Shown here piece after piece: positions 31,947-41,417 of a stretch of DNA of 52,292 nt. Both the position numbers and the translations under genes were made by a program. Where the stretch lies: assembly GCF_000485595.1 (NCBI RefSeq), contig NW_014578498.1, positions 13,048 to 65,339 on the forward strand. The letters are read 5' to 3'. The notes under the pieces are model-generated. The model had not been told where the DNA came from, searched no databases, and worked only from the letters and a program-made list of their open reading frames with translations. Position 1 is the stretch's first letter, and every line of letters begins with the position of its first letter. Source of the stretch: Priapulus caudatus (taxonomy: Eukaryota > Priapulida > Priapulimorpha > Priapulimorphida > Priapulidae).

Positions 31947-32204
31947 ATTTCCCAAAGTGTCATAAGAAGATTCAATGTCTGTGCGTAATGATTTAGCTGG
32001 ACAATTTAGAGGACTATCAGTATGTTCCTGGCGCAAAGCACAGAGATTCCAATCAATTGGTTGTGGCGATGGTGTAACCTTAGGCTTTCACCTTGAATTA
32101 GTTTGCACTTTTTCTTAGATGACATGATTGGTCACACCTGTTTTCATTCACCTGTAAACCTAACGTACGGGAATGAGTTCAATCAGTTGAAATGGGCGGC
32201 CATC

Positions 32205-33239
32205 TTGGATTTAATCATACAATTGACCATTTCATTAGTTTTGGTGCATGTTATCAACTCGTTTGTGGTTGGAATGGATTCAGCATGTATGAAAACATAG
32301 AAAATGACACTTTATTCATGTTTACATGACATTTTGTAACAAAGATATGGCATTTTATTGGTGGCCATCTTGGATTATTGTTGCTTAGCAATATCCTACA
32401 TAATTTTTGATACTTCCATTGTTCCCTCTTGACACCCTAATACTGAATGACGGACGGACCGAGATGTATCAAGACTTAATACAGCAACAGTAGCATAGCC
32501 AGAAAAACATTGATAGCTATAATCACAGAAATTAAAATCAATTCTTTCTCTCTTGCTCCCTCTCTCTCTCTCTCTTTCCATTCTCGCTCTCTTTCTCTCC
32601 AAAACATCATTGTAATTATTATTATTTTAATTTTTGTTTAATTACAACTAGTAGAAACTTACCAGATTATGAGAGTTGAAAGTTGTTGACACAAAAGAGC
32701 TCATACTTTGATCCAATAGCATGTGTTGTAAGTTGTGGTAAAAACAGCTTGTAACCAAGAGCGCATTGATAAAATAGTTCCAAAAAATGCTTAGCTGCGC
32801 AACAATGGTACCATTATTAACGTCATAATAATTGAGGTAGCTGACTATTGTGTTCCTCACATGTGAAAACCTATGTGTAGACACCAAAATCATCGCCCCA
32901 GCTTGATTCTATCAAAAGTTATTGCCGATTTCCCATTTGGCCGATTAGGCACGGCGGCCATCTTGGATTTACGCAAACAGGTGCATTTTATCAACTCGTT
33001 TGTGGTTGGAATGGATTCAGCATGTATGAAAAATGACACTTTATTCATGTTTGCACGACATTTTGTCACAAAGATATGTCATTTTTAAGATATTCCGGTA
33101 TCAGATGGCGGCCATCTTGGATTTTGCTATTTGTGGGCCCCAGGGAAAAAATTGAGCTTGGCATAATATCTAAATTTGTTAATTATATATTAAGCAATGT
33201 CTGTACCAAATTTGGTGCTTTTACCACAAAATGCACAAT
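32205..33239. repeat. E5 right terminal inverted repeat
   Basis: Inverted copy of 18194-18718 with added sequence: an internal duplication (two ~160-bp blocks each holding GTTTGTGGTTGGAATGGATT, at about 32260 and 32998) and an unrelated insert at about 32420-32845. GGCCATCTTGG words recur at 32198, 32363, 32956 and 33110. Confidence 0.8.
32420..32845. other. Insert within the E5 right TIR
   Basis: About 425 bp absent from the left TIR, breaking it between ATACTTC and ATTGTGTTCCTC. It contains a CT-rich microsatellite (about 32545-32600). No ORF or clear termini, so probably a short element of unknown type. Confidence 0.5.
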
Positions 33240-33560
33240 TATTTCACGTATCTTTGATCAAATATGACATCTTCGCGCCATCTATCGGGAGAAATAATTT
33301 ATATGCACACATTGTCTGTTGTGTGTAACCGTAAAACGCATTATTAAATGTATTATAATACTCTAAAACGTATTTAACGTAGAGTGGAATTAATATAATT
33401 ACAGTACCTATACAGAACAACATTTACTGGATAAGGTTGATAAAGGTTTGAACGTGAAATTCCCATCCTACACTTCGATGTATGTATTTCAATCATCAAT
33501 AATGTAGCAGCCGCACGTTGATAAATATAGACCATCCTCACGCCATCTATCGGTAGAAAG
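33240..33560. repeat. ~265-bp local tandem repeat flanking E5
   Basis: CGCCATCTATCGG with related flanks occurs at 33276 and again at 33541. The segment 33358-33490 is also present at 18039-18150 in the same orientation. Confidence 0.6.
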
Positions 33561-33710
33561 AATTCATATGAGCACGTTGTTTCTAGACGATTGGCAGCCC
33601 GGATCCGGCGAAGCGGGGCGAAACAACGCCTGGCTCGCGGCGACGCTAAATCTTATTTGCTGCATTATTCTTGAACACGTGTTTTTCGACAGTGGCGCTT
33701 TGGTGAGAGC

Positions 33711-33780
33711 ATAAAAGCCCCCATCCAATCGCTCAATTGAAGCTGTTGTGAGCGTTCCAGAACCCTTATTCACTCCGCAC
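33711..33780 (+). promoter_or_regulatory. Promoter-like TATA region with downstream splice donor
   Basis: ATAAAAG at 33711 is followed about 25-30 bases later by a possible start and then a strong donor, CCGCAC|GTAAGTCG (33781). No ORF follows, so it may be an LTR or first-exon relic. Confidence 0.25.
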
Positions 33781-33789
33781 GTAAGTCGA

Positions 33790-34194
33790 GTGTTTATACA
33801 ACATGGTCGTTATTGTTGGTTTGCTGCCTCGGCGCGCGTCGTTTTCCTCCTGTAGAAAAAGAATTATAGTGTTTTGGCTGTTTCAATGCTGACATTCATT
33901 GTTCGAATGTATCGCATCCCATAGATGGCTGCGCACGAGTCGCATCTAGCGTAGCATTTCAAAGTAATTTTTTTTTAAACGCTTCGGCCGCTGCACCTAG
34001 ACTGCTGCGGTGCAGCAGTCGACACGCTAGCGTAACTCACTTCAGTGTGTAGCCAGAACGATAAGTGTGGCTGAGGGAGGTCGCGTAAGCAGTCTAGCCC
34101 TGCATCGGTCACTGCCGCTTCCAACTTCTCGTACTCCATCTTAAACACACCTATGTGATGTTCTTATGTTTGCCATTATCACGTGATAGTTACA

Positions 34195-34230
<36 letters not shown>

Positions 34231-34559
34231 CACAGAAGACTGAGAAGAGTGCATTTGTGCATATTCCGATGGCCGTATAGGGTGCGACATTTCATATTCC
34301 ATCCATCGATATATCATGCCACTGTCTTGTAGTGCATACAACTGTGATGTGGTTAGATCTAAGGAGTCGACATCAACAAAGATCACTTTCCATCGGTGAG
34401 ATAACATTTAAATAGTATTAGTAAACATCAGTTTTATAGTTGTTAGATAATGTTGCTGGCCTACCTGTACGTACCTACCTACCTACCTTATATAGCCTAT
34501 CTTTCATCTATCCATTTTTACGAAAGTCATGAAATATGAAGTGGCTGTGTTCCATTCTG
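33790..34559. other. Intergenic DNA, no gene seen
   Basis: Contains an (AT)n microsatellite at 34197-34229 and an (ACCT)n tract at about 34471-34489. Nothing else is recognised. Confidence 0.5.
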
Positions 34560-35224
34560 TTCAGCTTTGGCGTAACTTATAACATGTTTTCGCACTTGCC
34601 GTTTCGAAGTAATATGTGTAGGTGCAGATGGGATGTTACCAATTGTACTTGTACATCTAGTCACGTGACCTCAAAGTGCAACGTTGCTACGCGATTTCGC
34701 GTAACTTTTTGCGTAAGTTATAACAGTATAACATGTATCTTATAACTTATAACATAACGCATAATGTATGTTCTAAATTTATTTTGCTTGAATATTAATT
34801 CAATTTTAGTTTATTAGAAATATTTCGTATTAATGTATTATACACTAACATAATAATATTTCTGTAACTATGACTGTAATAAAGTGCGTGTAAGTGTCAA
34901 TACATTTATGTTATAACTTATAACATAACGCACTTGCCGTTTCGAAGTCATATGTCAGGCATATCAAAAAGCATAAAGGCATATGAAGGCAGTGTAAAGC
35001 AACACGACATTTTACGTTTTAATGATTTTCCCAATATGACAACTCTTAGATTTCTATAAGTATTATAGGTGATCATAAGCAGGACATAATTATGAAAGAA
35101 TGTTTTACAATGTATTCTTACGATTTCCATTTCACACTGGGTGGTTCCCAACAATGTCGATGTTCAAAACATGAGGCCGCCAAACTACGACATGCGAAAT
35201 GCAGTGCATTAATTGAATGCTGAC
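34560..35224 (+). repeat. Satellite fragment left of the BEL element
   Basis: 34780-34945 matches the end of the 764-bp unit, and 34946-35219 matches 47806-48069 (ATATGTCAGGCATAT... to GTGCATTAATT). It ends with CTGAC (35220-35224), the BEL target duplication. Confidence 0.8.
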
Positions 35225-35260
35225 TGTAATCTCACAGATGCCGAAATGTCTTCCTCTTAA

Positions 35261-35695
35261 GGATACTCTCCACGTTGTGCACGGGTATTGTTCTAGTGAA
35301 GATTAAACGTTTATTGGCGAATGAATCGAATCAATCACTTGTTTTATTTATAGAGGATATATCTCTATGCTCAAGCCAAAAAATTTCATGAAATTTCCAG
35401 CACCTAATTATGTTACCAAACAAATTTTGAATTTTTATGTAAAAATGGTATTTTGGATATTTCTCAACTACCAGAAAGAGTGAGGATACAAAATTGGTCT
35501 GAATCAGAGATGACGTCAGCCGCTGCTTACTACACATGTACGACGGGAAGCCCAAAACGCTCTGACAGTTCACATGTACCGTTATATGCGAGAAATTAGC
35601 AGTACACAGGTGGCACATGGTGTTAGCATCGAATAAGAGATTGAAAACGAAAAAATCCGATGGAATATTCTGGGCACAACGTGGGAGGAGTATCC
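35261..35695. mobile_element. TTAA-flanked MITE in the E4 3' LTR
   Basis: GGATACTC...CACGTTGTGC at the left and its inverse (GCACAACGTG...GAGTATCC) at the right, with TTAA immediately outside both (35257-35260, 35696-35699). The uninterrupted LTR at 44646 has a single TTAA here. PiggyBac- or Kolobok-type target. 435 bp, non-coding. Confidence 0.8.
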
Positions 35696-36062
35696 TTAAC
35701 ACAGGGTCGAATCAACATCGCCAGCAGTCAGTGAACTTAGTTTAGATTTCCTGAAACCCATAAATTCACATATAAGACCACGACAATCCTGAATTACGCT
35801 GTATAATGATATGCTTATGTTGTGAGTCCTTTGCCCACCAGGGTGCTGGCACCTATGCTAGAGGAGGCACACTAAAAATACTACCACTGCCCCGCGGTTT
35901 GTTAAACGTATAAAGCAATCTGATACGCTCAGGGTTAACACAACTTTAGTATTAAGACTAATCAGCCATGCTTTACAAATAGCAGCGTTAAAGGATTCTA
36001 ATAACATCGTCGTTTACATAACAAAGACAGAAACGTCCACGGTGATCCGCACGAAGGCCTCC

Positions 36063-36087
36063 NNNNNNNNNNNNNNNNNNNNNNNNN
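36063..36087. other. Assembly gap (25 N)
   Basis: Run of N. The sequence to its left and right is rich in single-base insertions relative to clean repeats. Confidence 0.99.
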
Positions 36088-37195
36088 AAGTCAACATTCA
36101 TCTGCACTCCATCATCCCCGCACCTCTAGTACTAAACACACACGAAATGAATGCCACCTCCCGTCGTGGACATCCGACAGATCTCTATCTCCTTCTTAAT
36201 TTTCAATAGTTTACGAGAAAAACTCGAAAACGAATTGGCTTTAAAAAATAAAGTGCTGGCCGTCCACAGGCGAGGGAACATGTGTTAAAAAGAGCAACTT
36301 TTACGGCGGAATAAAGACGGCAAACTAATAACCAAGACCGCGCACATTAATAAACAATCCCTGCACGCGCTTTTTTACCACAATATGGTGGTTGCACCCA
36401 ATTAAAACGAGAAATTCTGCAGAAGTGTACCGTGCGGTTACCAATCGCGCATAGAACGCCGCGGCTGGCACTGCTCAGACTCCGCTATCAATTCCTGTGA
36501 ACTGTCACAAAAGACCTGAGAAATCTGATTGATCAAACAAAACTCCGCGCGACTATAATTATTTACAGTCAGTGAGACATTTGTTGTGCAAGGTGTGTAT
36601 CGACGTGTTGCAACGATTACCACACAATATAATAATACGTAATAATACAAGGCGCCATCATTAATTTTTTTAAACTACAACGGTAGTTATACGTTAAACA
36701 CGATTTTCTAGCGTGGGTCGTGGCGATACTTGTTGGCGAATCACTAGCAGATTGTACATGAATGTAGCATGAATACCATGTAATTGACAGCTGTAGCAGA
36801 GGTTCGAGCTTAATGATCCGGCTTTAGCTTTTAATATCATGGCTTGTATGCATGTCTGACATCCCAGAAGACGTCAAGCGCTGCCCTTAGCTACTACACA
36901 TGTACGCGGCAAGCACAGAACGCTCTGACAGGTTTCACATGTAACCTTCTATATGCGAGAAAAAAAAAACAAAAAATATGTTTTGTTCGTCGTGTCAGCC
37001 ATCGTACACCCACAAGGCCGCGCCTACAATCAAGAAACTTGATCATGCATCTTCATGCATAATGGAAGAGTGACACCTAGAGAAGGAACATATCGAGATA
37101 TGTGACAGAGGGCTTACTTTCAGTTACGTGACGTTCCATGCGTCATGCACAATCGTGGCCGCTCGGCAGCTTATGGTTTATTATTCTCTTTGACA
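36088..37195. other. Post-gap sequence of doubtful quality
   Basis: No gene seen. 36850-36965 repeats the interior of the MITE at about 35508-35600 with many small differences. It ends next to a second, noisy LTR copy. Confidence 0.5.
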
Positions 37196-38216
37196 CACAG
37201 GTCGAAAATACCAACATCGAAGCCAGTCCTAGTAGACCGTTAGTGTAGTCCACATTTGACACTGGCAATAATCTCTCTGTATAATCTCACATCTATATAT
37301 GTACAGCACAATCAGATGACATCAGCCTCGCATCTCTGAAGATGATAGATGCTTCATGCTTGCTGAGTCCTATTCCCCACCAGTGCTGCCACCTATGCCT
37401 AGAAAGTGACACGACTAAAATACTACCACTGCGCCCGCGGTTTAAACGGTATACAAGCCAATCTTATACCGCTCAGGGTAAACAACAACCTTATATAAAG
37501 ACTAATCAGCACTTAGCTTTACAAATAGGCAGAGTACCAAGGATTCTAATAACATTCGTCAGTTCACATAAACAAAGCACAGAAACTCCCACGCTGAATC
37601 CACCGACAGGCCATCAACCACGAAGGCCACAACTTCTTTCGAGCGTTACAAAATGCCGGTCCAGGCGCGTAAGTTACTTCTGCAGTATTGCACATGGTCA
37701 TCATCAACAAGAGCGGCACTCAAGACGGTGCACGTTCTTTGCCTCTATACACTCTACTCTTATCAACATACCGATCCATATGTTACCTCTAAGCTCTTGC
37801 CTTTAAGACAACAATAATCTTGCCGAAAAATACAGGACGAAATTGCAAGAAGCTTCTCTGCCTACAACTCACAATGACAAAGGCCCTGCGACCAGCGCTG
37901 CGCGATCCTAAACAAACAAGAAGGCCAAACTTCTTGAGTACAAAAATGCCCCGAATTACTCAGTATTGCACAGTCATCTTACAAGACTAACGTCACTTTG
38001 CTCTATACACTCTACTCTATCAACATACCGATCCATATGTCCTCTAAGCTCTTGTTAAGACAAAATATCTGCGAAAATACAGGACGCTTCGCAAGAAGCT
38101 TCTCTGCCTACAACTCACAATGACAAAGGCCCTGCGCGCGCTGCGCATCCTAAACAAAAGAACAATCAGCAAATTAAAGGTAGTGCCTCTGCATTAAAGG
38201 CAGATTGGCCGTTACA

Positions 38217-38576
38217 TTACCGGCCCCCTAATTGTGTCCTGCTAAGGCACAATTATCCAAACAAGTCTTCCAAGAACTCTGATACTAAATAACTGACAAA
38301 TAACTAAGCAATACAACGGGCAATTACTAAGTATTCCAGATTCGTACACTTTAAGCGTAGTGCTTTACTCACACAAATTCCAAGAATATGCGACCTCTCA
38401 TAAGCTTGTGCAACTTGGCACCAATTGACACAATGTCCCCACCAACTCACTTTAAGCCACAAGCTTGTCTAACCACAAAATACACTTCAGCTTTAACACT
38501 AAACCGTCAAATGATAGAACATGTCTATAGATTCACAGAATGAATGTATAACTTAGTCTCGACTATGAACGAGGGT
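38217..38576. other. E4 sequence between pol and 3' LTR
   Basis: Non-coding tail of the element. GGGGGCCGG-type purines (- strand, 38220-38230) next to the LTR are a weak polypurine candidate. Confidence 0.45.
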
Positions 38577-38578
38577 GT

Positions 38579-40927
38579 CTACAACTTCTCCTCATTCTCT
38601 AATAGCAAACACAATTTGTCTACAGGTCTGACCAAAACATTCGCCTTGGTTTTCACTCTAACCTGTCTAACTAACCCATGCCTGTCCGGCATTACAATCT
38701 CGACGCGACCCATCAACCAGGAATTCCTAGGCGCGTTCTCATCAACTACCAGCACAACATCATCAACTTGGATGTTGCGGCGAATTTCAAGCCATTTTTG
38801 ACGCTCCTGGAGGAGTGGCAGATATTCCTTAATCCACCGTTTCCAGAACAGGTCACTCATGTACTGGATCTGCCTCCACCTGCGTCGGGAATAGAGATCC
38901 TGCCTGACAAATGTGCCAGGTTGCAAACTAAGCTTGCGCTTCATTACTAACAAATGATTAGGCGTCATGGCCTCCAGATCATTGTGGTGATCGGAAATCC
39001 TGGTAATGGGTCTGTCGTTCAGCACTGACTCTATCTCACATAGCAAGGTCCACAAACCTTCCTCGTCTAAGGTCTGTTGACCTAGCACGCTGTTCAGGTT
39101 TTTACGAACAGAACGAATCATCCGTTCCCACACTCCGCCATGGTGGGACCCCGCAGGGGGGTTAAACCCCCAGTCAATTTTTTTCTGCAACATGAAGGAG
39201 CTAATCTGGTTCATGTTCCAGTTGTCTATTGCGCCTTTAAGCTCTCGTTGCGCACCAACAAAATTAGTACCATTGTCCGACCGTAGTCTCACGCACTGCC
39301 AACGCCGGGCCAAGAATCGACGCAATGCGTTTATGAAAGAACTGGTGTCCAGACTATCAGCTACCTCCAGGTGGACGGCTCTTATGGCTAGACAAGTAAA
39401 CATGACCCTGTAGCGTTTTACGAGAGAGCGCCCCCTTTTGGCTTCAATCGGACCGAAGAAATCTATGCCAGTTGAGTGAAATGGAGGATTGTCCGCCGTG
39501 AGTCTGTCCACCGGAAGGTCACTCATTTTCTGTTCACCCACTCGCGATTTCAATCTCCGACACACTATGCAATCACAAATAATTCTGCGGATGGCCGCGG
39601 TGGCCTGAATCACCCAGAAACGCTGCCGTAGACGACTCAGCATGTGGTTGCGACCATCATGCATGACACTAGTGTGAACATGTCTCAGGATAAGTGTCGA
39701 TACATGGCTGTCCTTTGGTAGGATCACAGGATGCTTAGATTCCTCGGGGAGGTTGGCTCTGCTTAGTCTGCCGCCGACCCGGAGCAAATCGTCATCGACG
39801 TCGAATACAGGGTCCAACTTACGCAACGGACTTCTCTTGCCTAAAGGAGCACTTCCTTGCAAGCAGCCGATATCTGACGCGAATGCGTTTCGCTGGTTGT
39901 ACTTCAGAAGAGCGCGCTCTGCTAAGTCCATATCGCGAATTGAGAGTGGCTTCAAGCTGAGTTGGGCATCCTTTGCCCCTATGGAGTCTCCTCTTACTCG
40001 CTGAATCAATGTCCACTTTACTCTCAGCAACCAAGCCACCACACGCTTCAAGCTCAACCAGCTCGAATGATAGTTAATCAATGTGCGAACAGCATCACTC
40101 TCGCAGTTGGTGGCTCGCACCACACCAGTCGTGACAACCTTTTTGATCTCAGGGTCATTATCCAAAGCATCGAACAGAATGTCTGGGGCTTCCGGCCACT
40201 CGGTACAATCCCGCCACAGAAACTCGGGGCCATTTGTCCAACGCTCATTGCTGACCAGCTCCTTATCTGTCTGCCTGCGCGAGGCCTCATCTGCTGGGTT
40301 CAGCTCGGTATTGACATACCGCCATTGTACCACCTCCGATTCTTCGTGGACCACCACAAGTCGGTTGGCCACAAACGTGTGGAATCTCGTTCTCTCATTC
40401 CGAATGTACCTTAGTACTGACATACTATCTGTCCAGAAATATGACTGAGTTATGGGCAACTGGAGTTCCCTTCTTAACATACCATCCACCCTAACAGCCA
40501 CCGTGGCCGCGGTCAATTCCAGACGGATGATTGTCACTTGCTTTATAGGCGCTACGCGTGCCTTCCCAGCCACCAACCCACAGTGAACCTTACCAGCAGA
40601 GTTCACCACACGCATGTAGGTGGCGACACCATACCCAGACTCACTTGCATCTGCAAAATGATGCAACTCACAGTCCTGAACTTCGCCAAAGTCCTCATGC
40701 TCCGACTGATTCTGAAAGACGACAGGTCTTCCAGTTCCGACCTCCACCTGTTCCATTGATCGTCCAAGTTCTTGGGAATAAGTTCATCCCAACGGAGACT
40801 TAGCCGACACAGCTCTTGTAACAGCGACTTGGCCTTCAGCACGCAAGGGGCCAAAAACCCTAGGGGATCGTAGATCGAACTTACGATGGATAGTATTCCC
40901 CTTCGAGTCACTGGCCTCTCCTTAAGG
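38579..40927 (-). pseudogene. E4 pol: RT end, RNase H, integrase, DUF5641-like tail
   Basis: - strand. After the MITE, TRRGILSIVSSIYDPLGFLA (the BEL RT connection) begins at about 40920 and a frameshift follows near 40755. The next 725 residues are open: RNase H (HHFADASESGYGVATY, RLELTAATVAVR, WTDSMSVLRYI, NTELNPADEASR), an integrase zinc-finger region, the core (GIDFFGPI, LRSDNGTNFVGA, AGSHHGGVWERMIRSVR) and the C-terminal FWKRWIKEYLPLLQERQKW block typical of BEL/Pao, ending at a stop at 38579. Integrase D, D, E are intact. Confidence 0.87.
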
Positions 40928-41417
40928 TAGGGGCACACGAGCGATTTTTATCGCCCGATCGCCGCGAATTCTAAAATCGCTCGAAAAATTCGCCCGTGTG
41001 CCCGTTCACGTCGACGCCGATTTTAATCGCCCGATCGAATCGCCCGTATCCAAAATGTTAGATATTTTCGGGCGATTTTTTACGCCGGGCGATTATTATT
41101 GCTCGTGTGCCCGTGACCAGCGTATTTTGTCGCCCGATCGATTTTTCTAAACCAATCGGACGTGTTGTTGATATCATGTGATGTTAAAATGGCTGCCTCC
41201 AATACTGTAGAAGTGTGGACTCGCGAAGGCGTACGCGTACGCTCTCAAATTCGCTACGTGTGCCCCTTCGTGATCGGGCGATTAAATTCGCTACGTGTGC
41301 CCCTTCGTGATCGGGCGATTAAATTCGCTACGTGTGCCCCTTCGTGATCGGGCGATTAAATTCGCTGGCGATTTTAATCGCCGCGATCGGGCGATAAAAA
41401 TCGCTCGTGTGCCCCTA
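40928..41417. mobile_element. MITE with 35-bp perfect TIRs inside E4 RT
   Basis: TAGGGGCACACGAGCGATTT and the next 15 bases (40928-40962) are exactly inverted at 41383-41417. TTAA lies 2-3 bases outside each end (40922-40925 and 41421-41424), suggesting TTAA targeting. It interrupts RT between FMFDVDLNA and the downstream RT. The interior has three 37-bp tandem repeats. Confidence 0.85.
41247..41357. repeat. Three identical 37-bp tandem repeats
   Basis: 41247-41283, 41284-41320 and 41321-41357, each AAATTCGCTACGTGTGCCCC plus 17 bases. The unit is built from words of the MITE's own terminal repeat. Confidence 0.95.

Larger units (their letters stand above)
18884..32087 (-). pseudogene. E5 protein gene (CXC-domain, PIN/FEN1-like), broken by E3
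   Basis: Read right to left. N-terminal part at 32087-31951 (PSPQPIDWNLCALR, CPAKSL). It resumes after the provirus at 22629 (LSSFREIGKQ, DDGDGIANTLRRNDAKWH, CFLCDKPG, LSAGDLVALEAKYH) with an in-frame stop at 22171-22173. Then LVHLYTDRIEDLG and ETPLPIYIGMMIHGHTRK, a frameshift near 21490, VQVLTVDQPLFAIAKLIQW and LLGGLHIEMA, and an in-frame stop near 20482. Then KRGKGIRRRV, an intron (19803-19940), EEADTRMLLHA, TVDTDVLVLAV, FTGCDTVSSF and LLYDRTSTET. After a further frameshift comes a Cys-rich end, CSCQKRCRGHCKCVK, stopping at 18884. EEADTR plus DTDV is a metal-site pattern of PIN/FEN1-like nucleases (inference). At least two stops and several frameshifts make this copy dead. N-terminal start not found. 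Confidence 0.75.
18194..33239 (-). mobile_element. E5: long-TIR DNA transposon with CXC/PIN-like protein gene
   Basis: The terminal regions 18194-18718 and about 32205-33239 are inverted copies of each other. Between them the - strand encodes a large protein, interrupted by the E3 provirus. Without E3 the element is about 5.7 kb. Beyond the inverted repeats the flanks differ, except for a direct local repeat (18039-18150 and 33358-33490), as expected if E5 landed inside a short tandem repeat. No target duplication is certain. The protein belongs to a widespread invertebrate 'uncharacterised / Tesmin-TSO1-like CXC domain' family. I see no DDE/D or tyrosine recombinase motif. Its link to the inverted repeats is inferred from position and the single enclosed gene. 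Confidence 0.7.
35225..38216 (-). repeat. E4 3' LTR, disrupted
   Basis: True LTR sequence at 35225-35260, 35696-36062, 37196-37910 and 37912-38216, against a clean 691-bp copy at 44646-45336. It contains a MITE, an N gap and error-rich, partly duplicated sequence. Confidence 0.75.

Noticed and set aside
37342..37806. 154-residue + strand ORF
   Set aside because: Lies in error-rich LTR sequence whose clean copy has no such frame.
39962..40448. + strand ORFs of 121-150 residues
   Set aside because: Antisense to the BEL RNase H/integrase.
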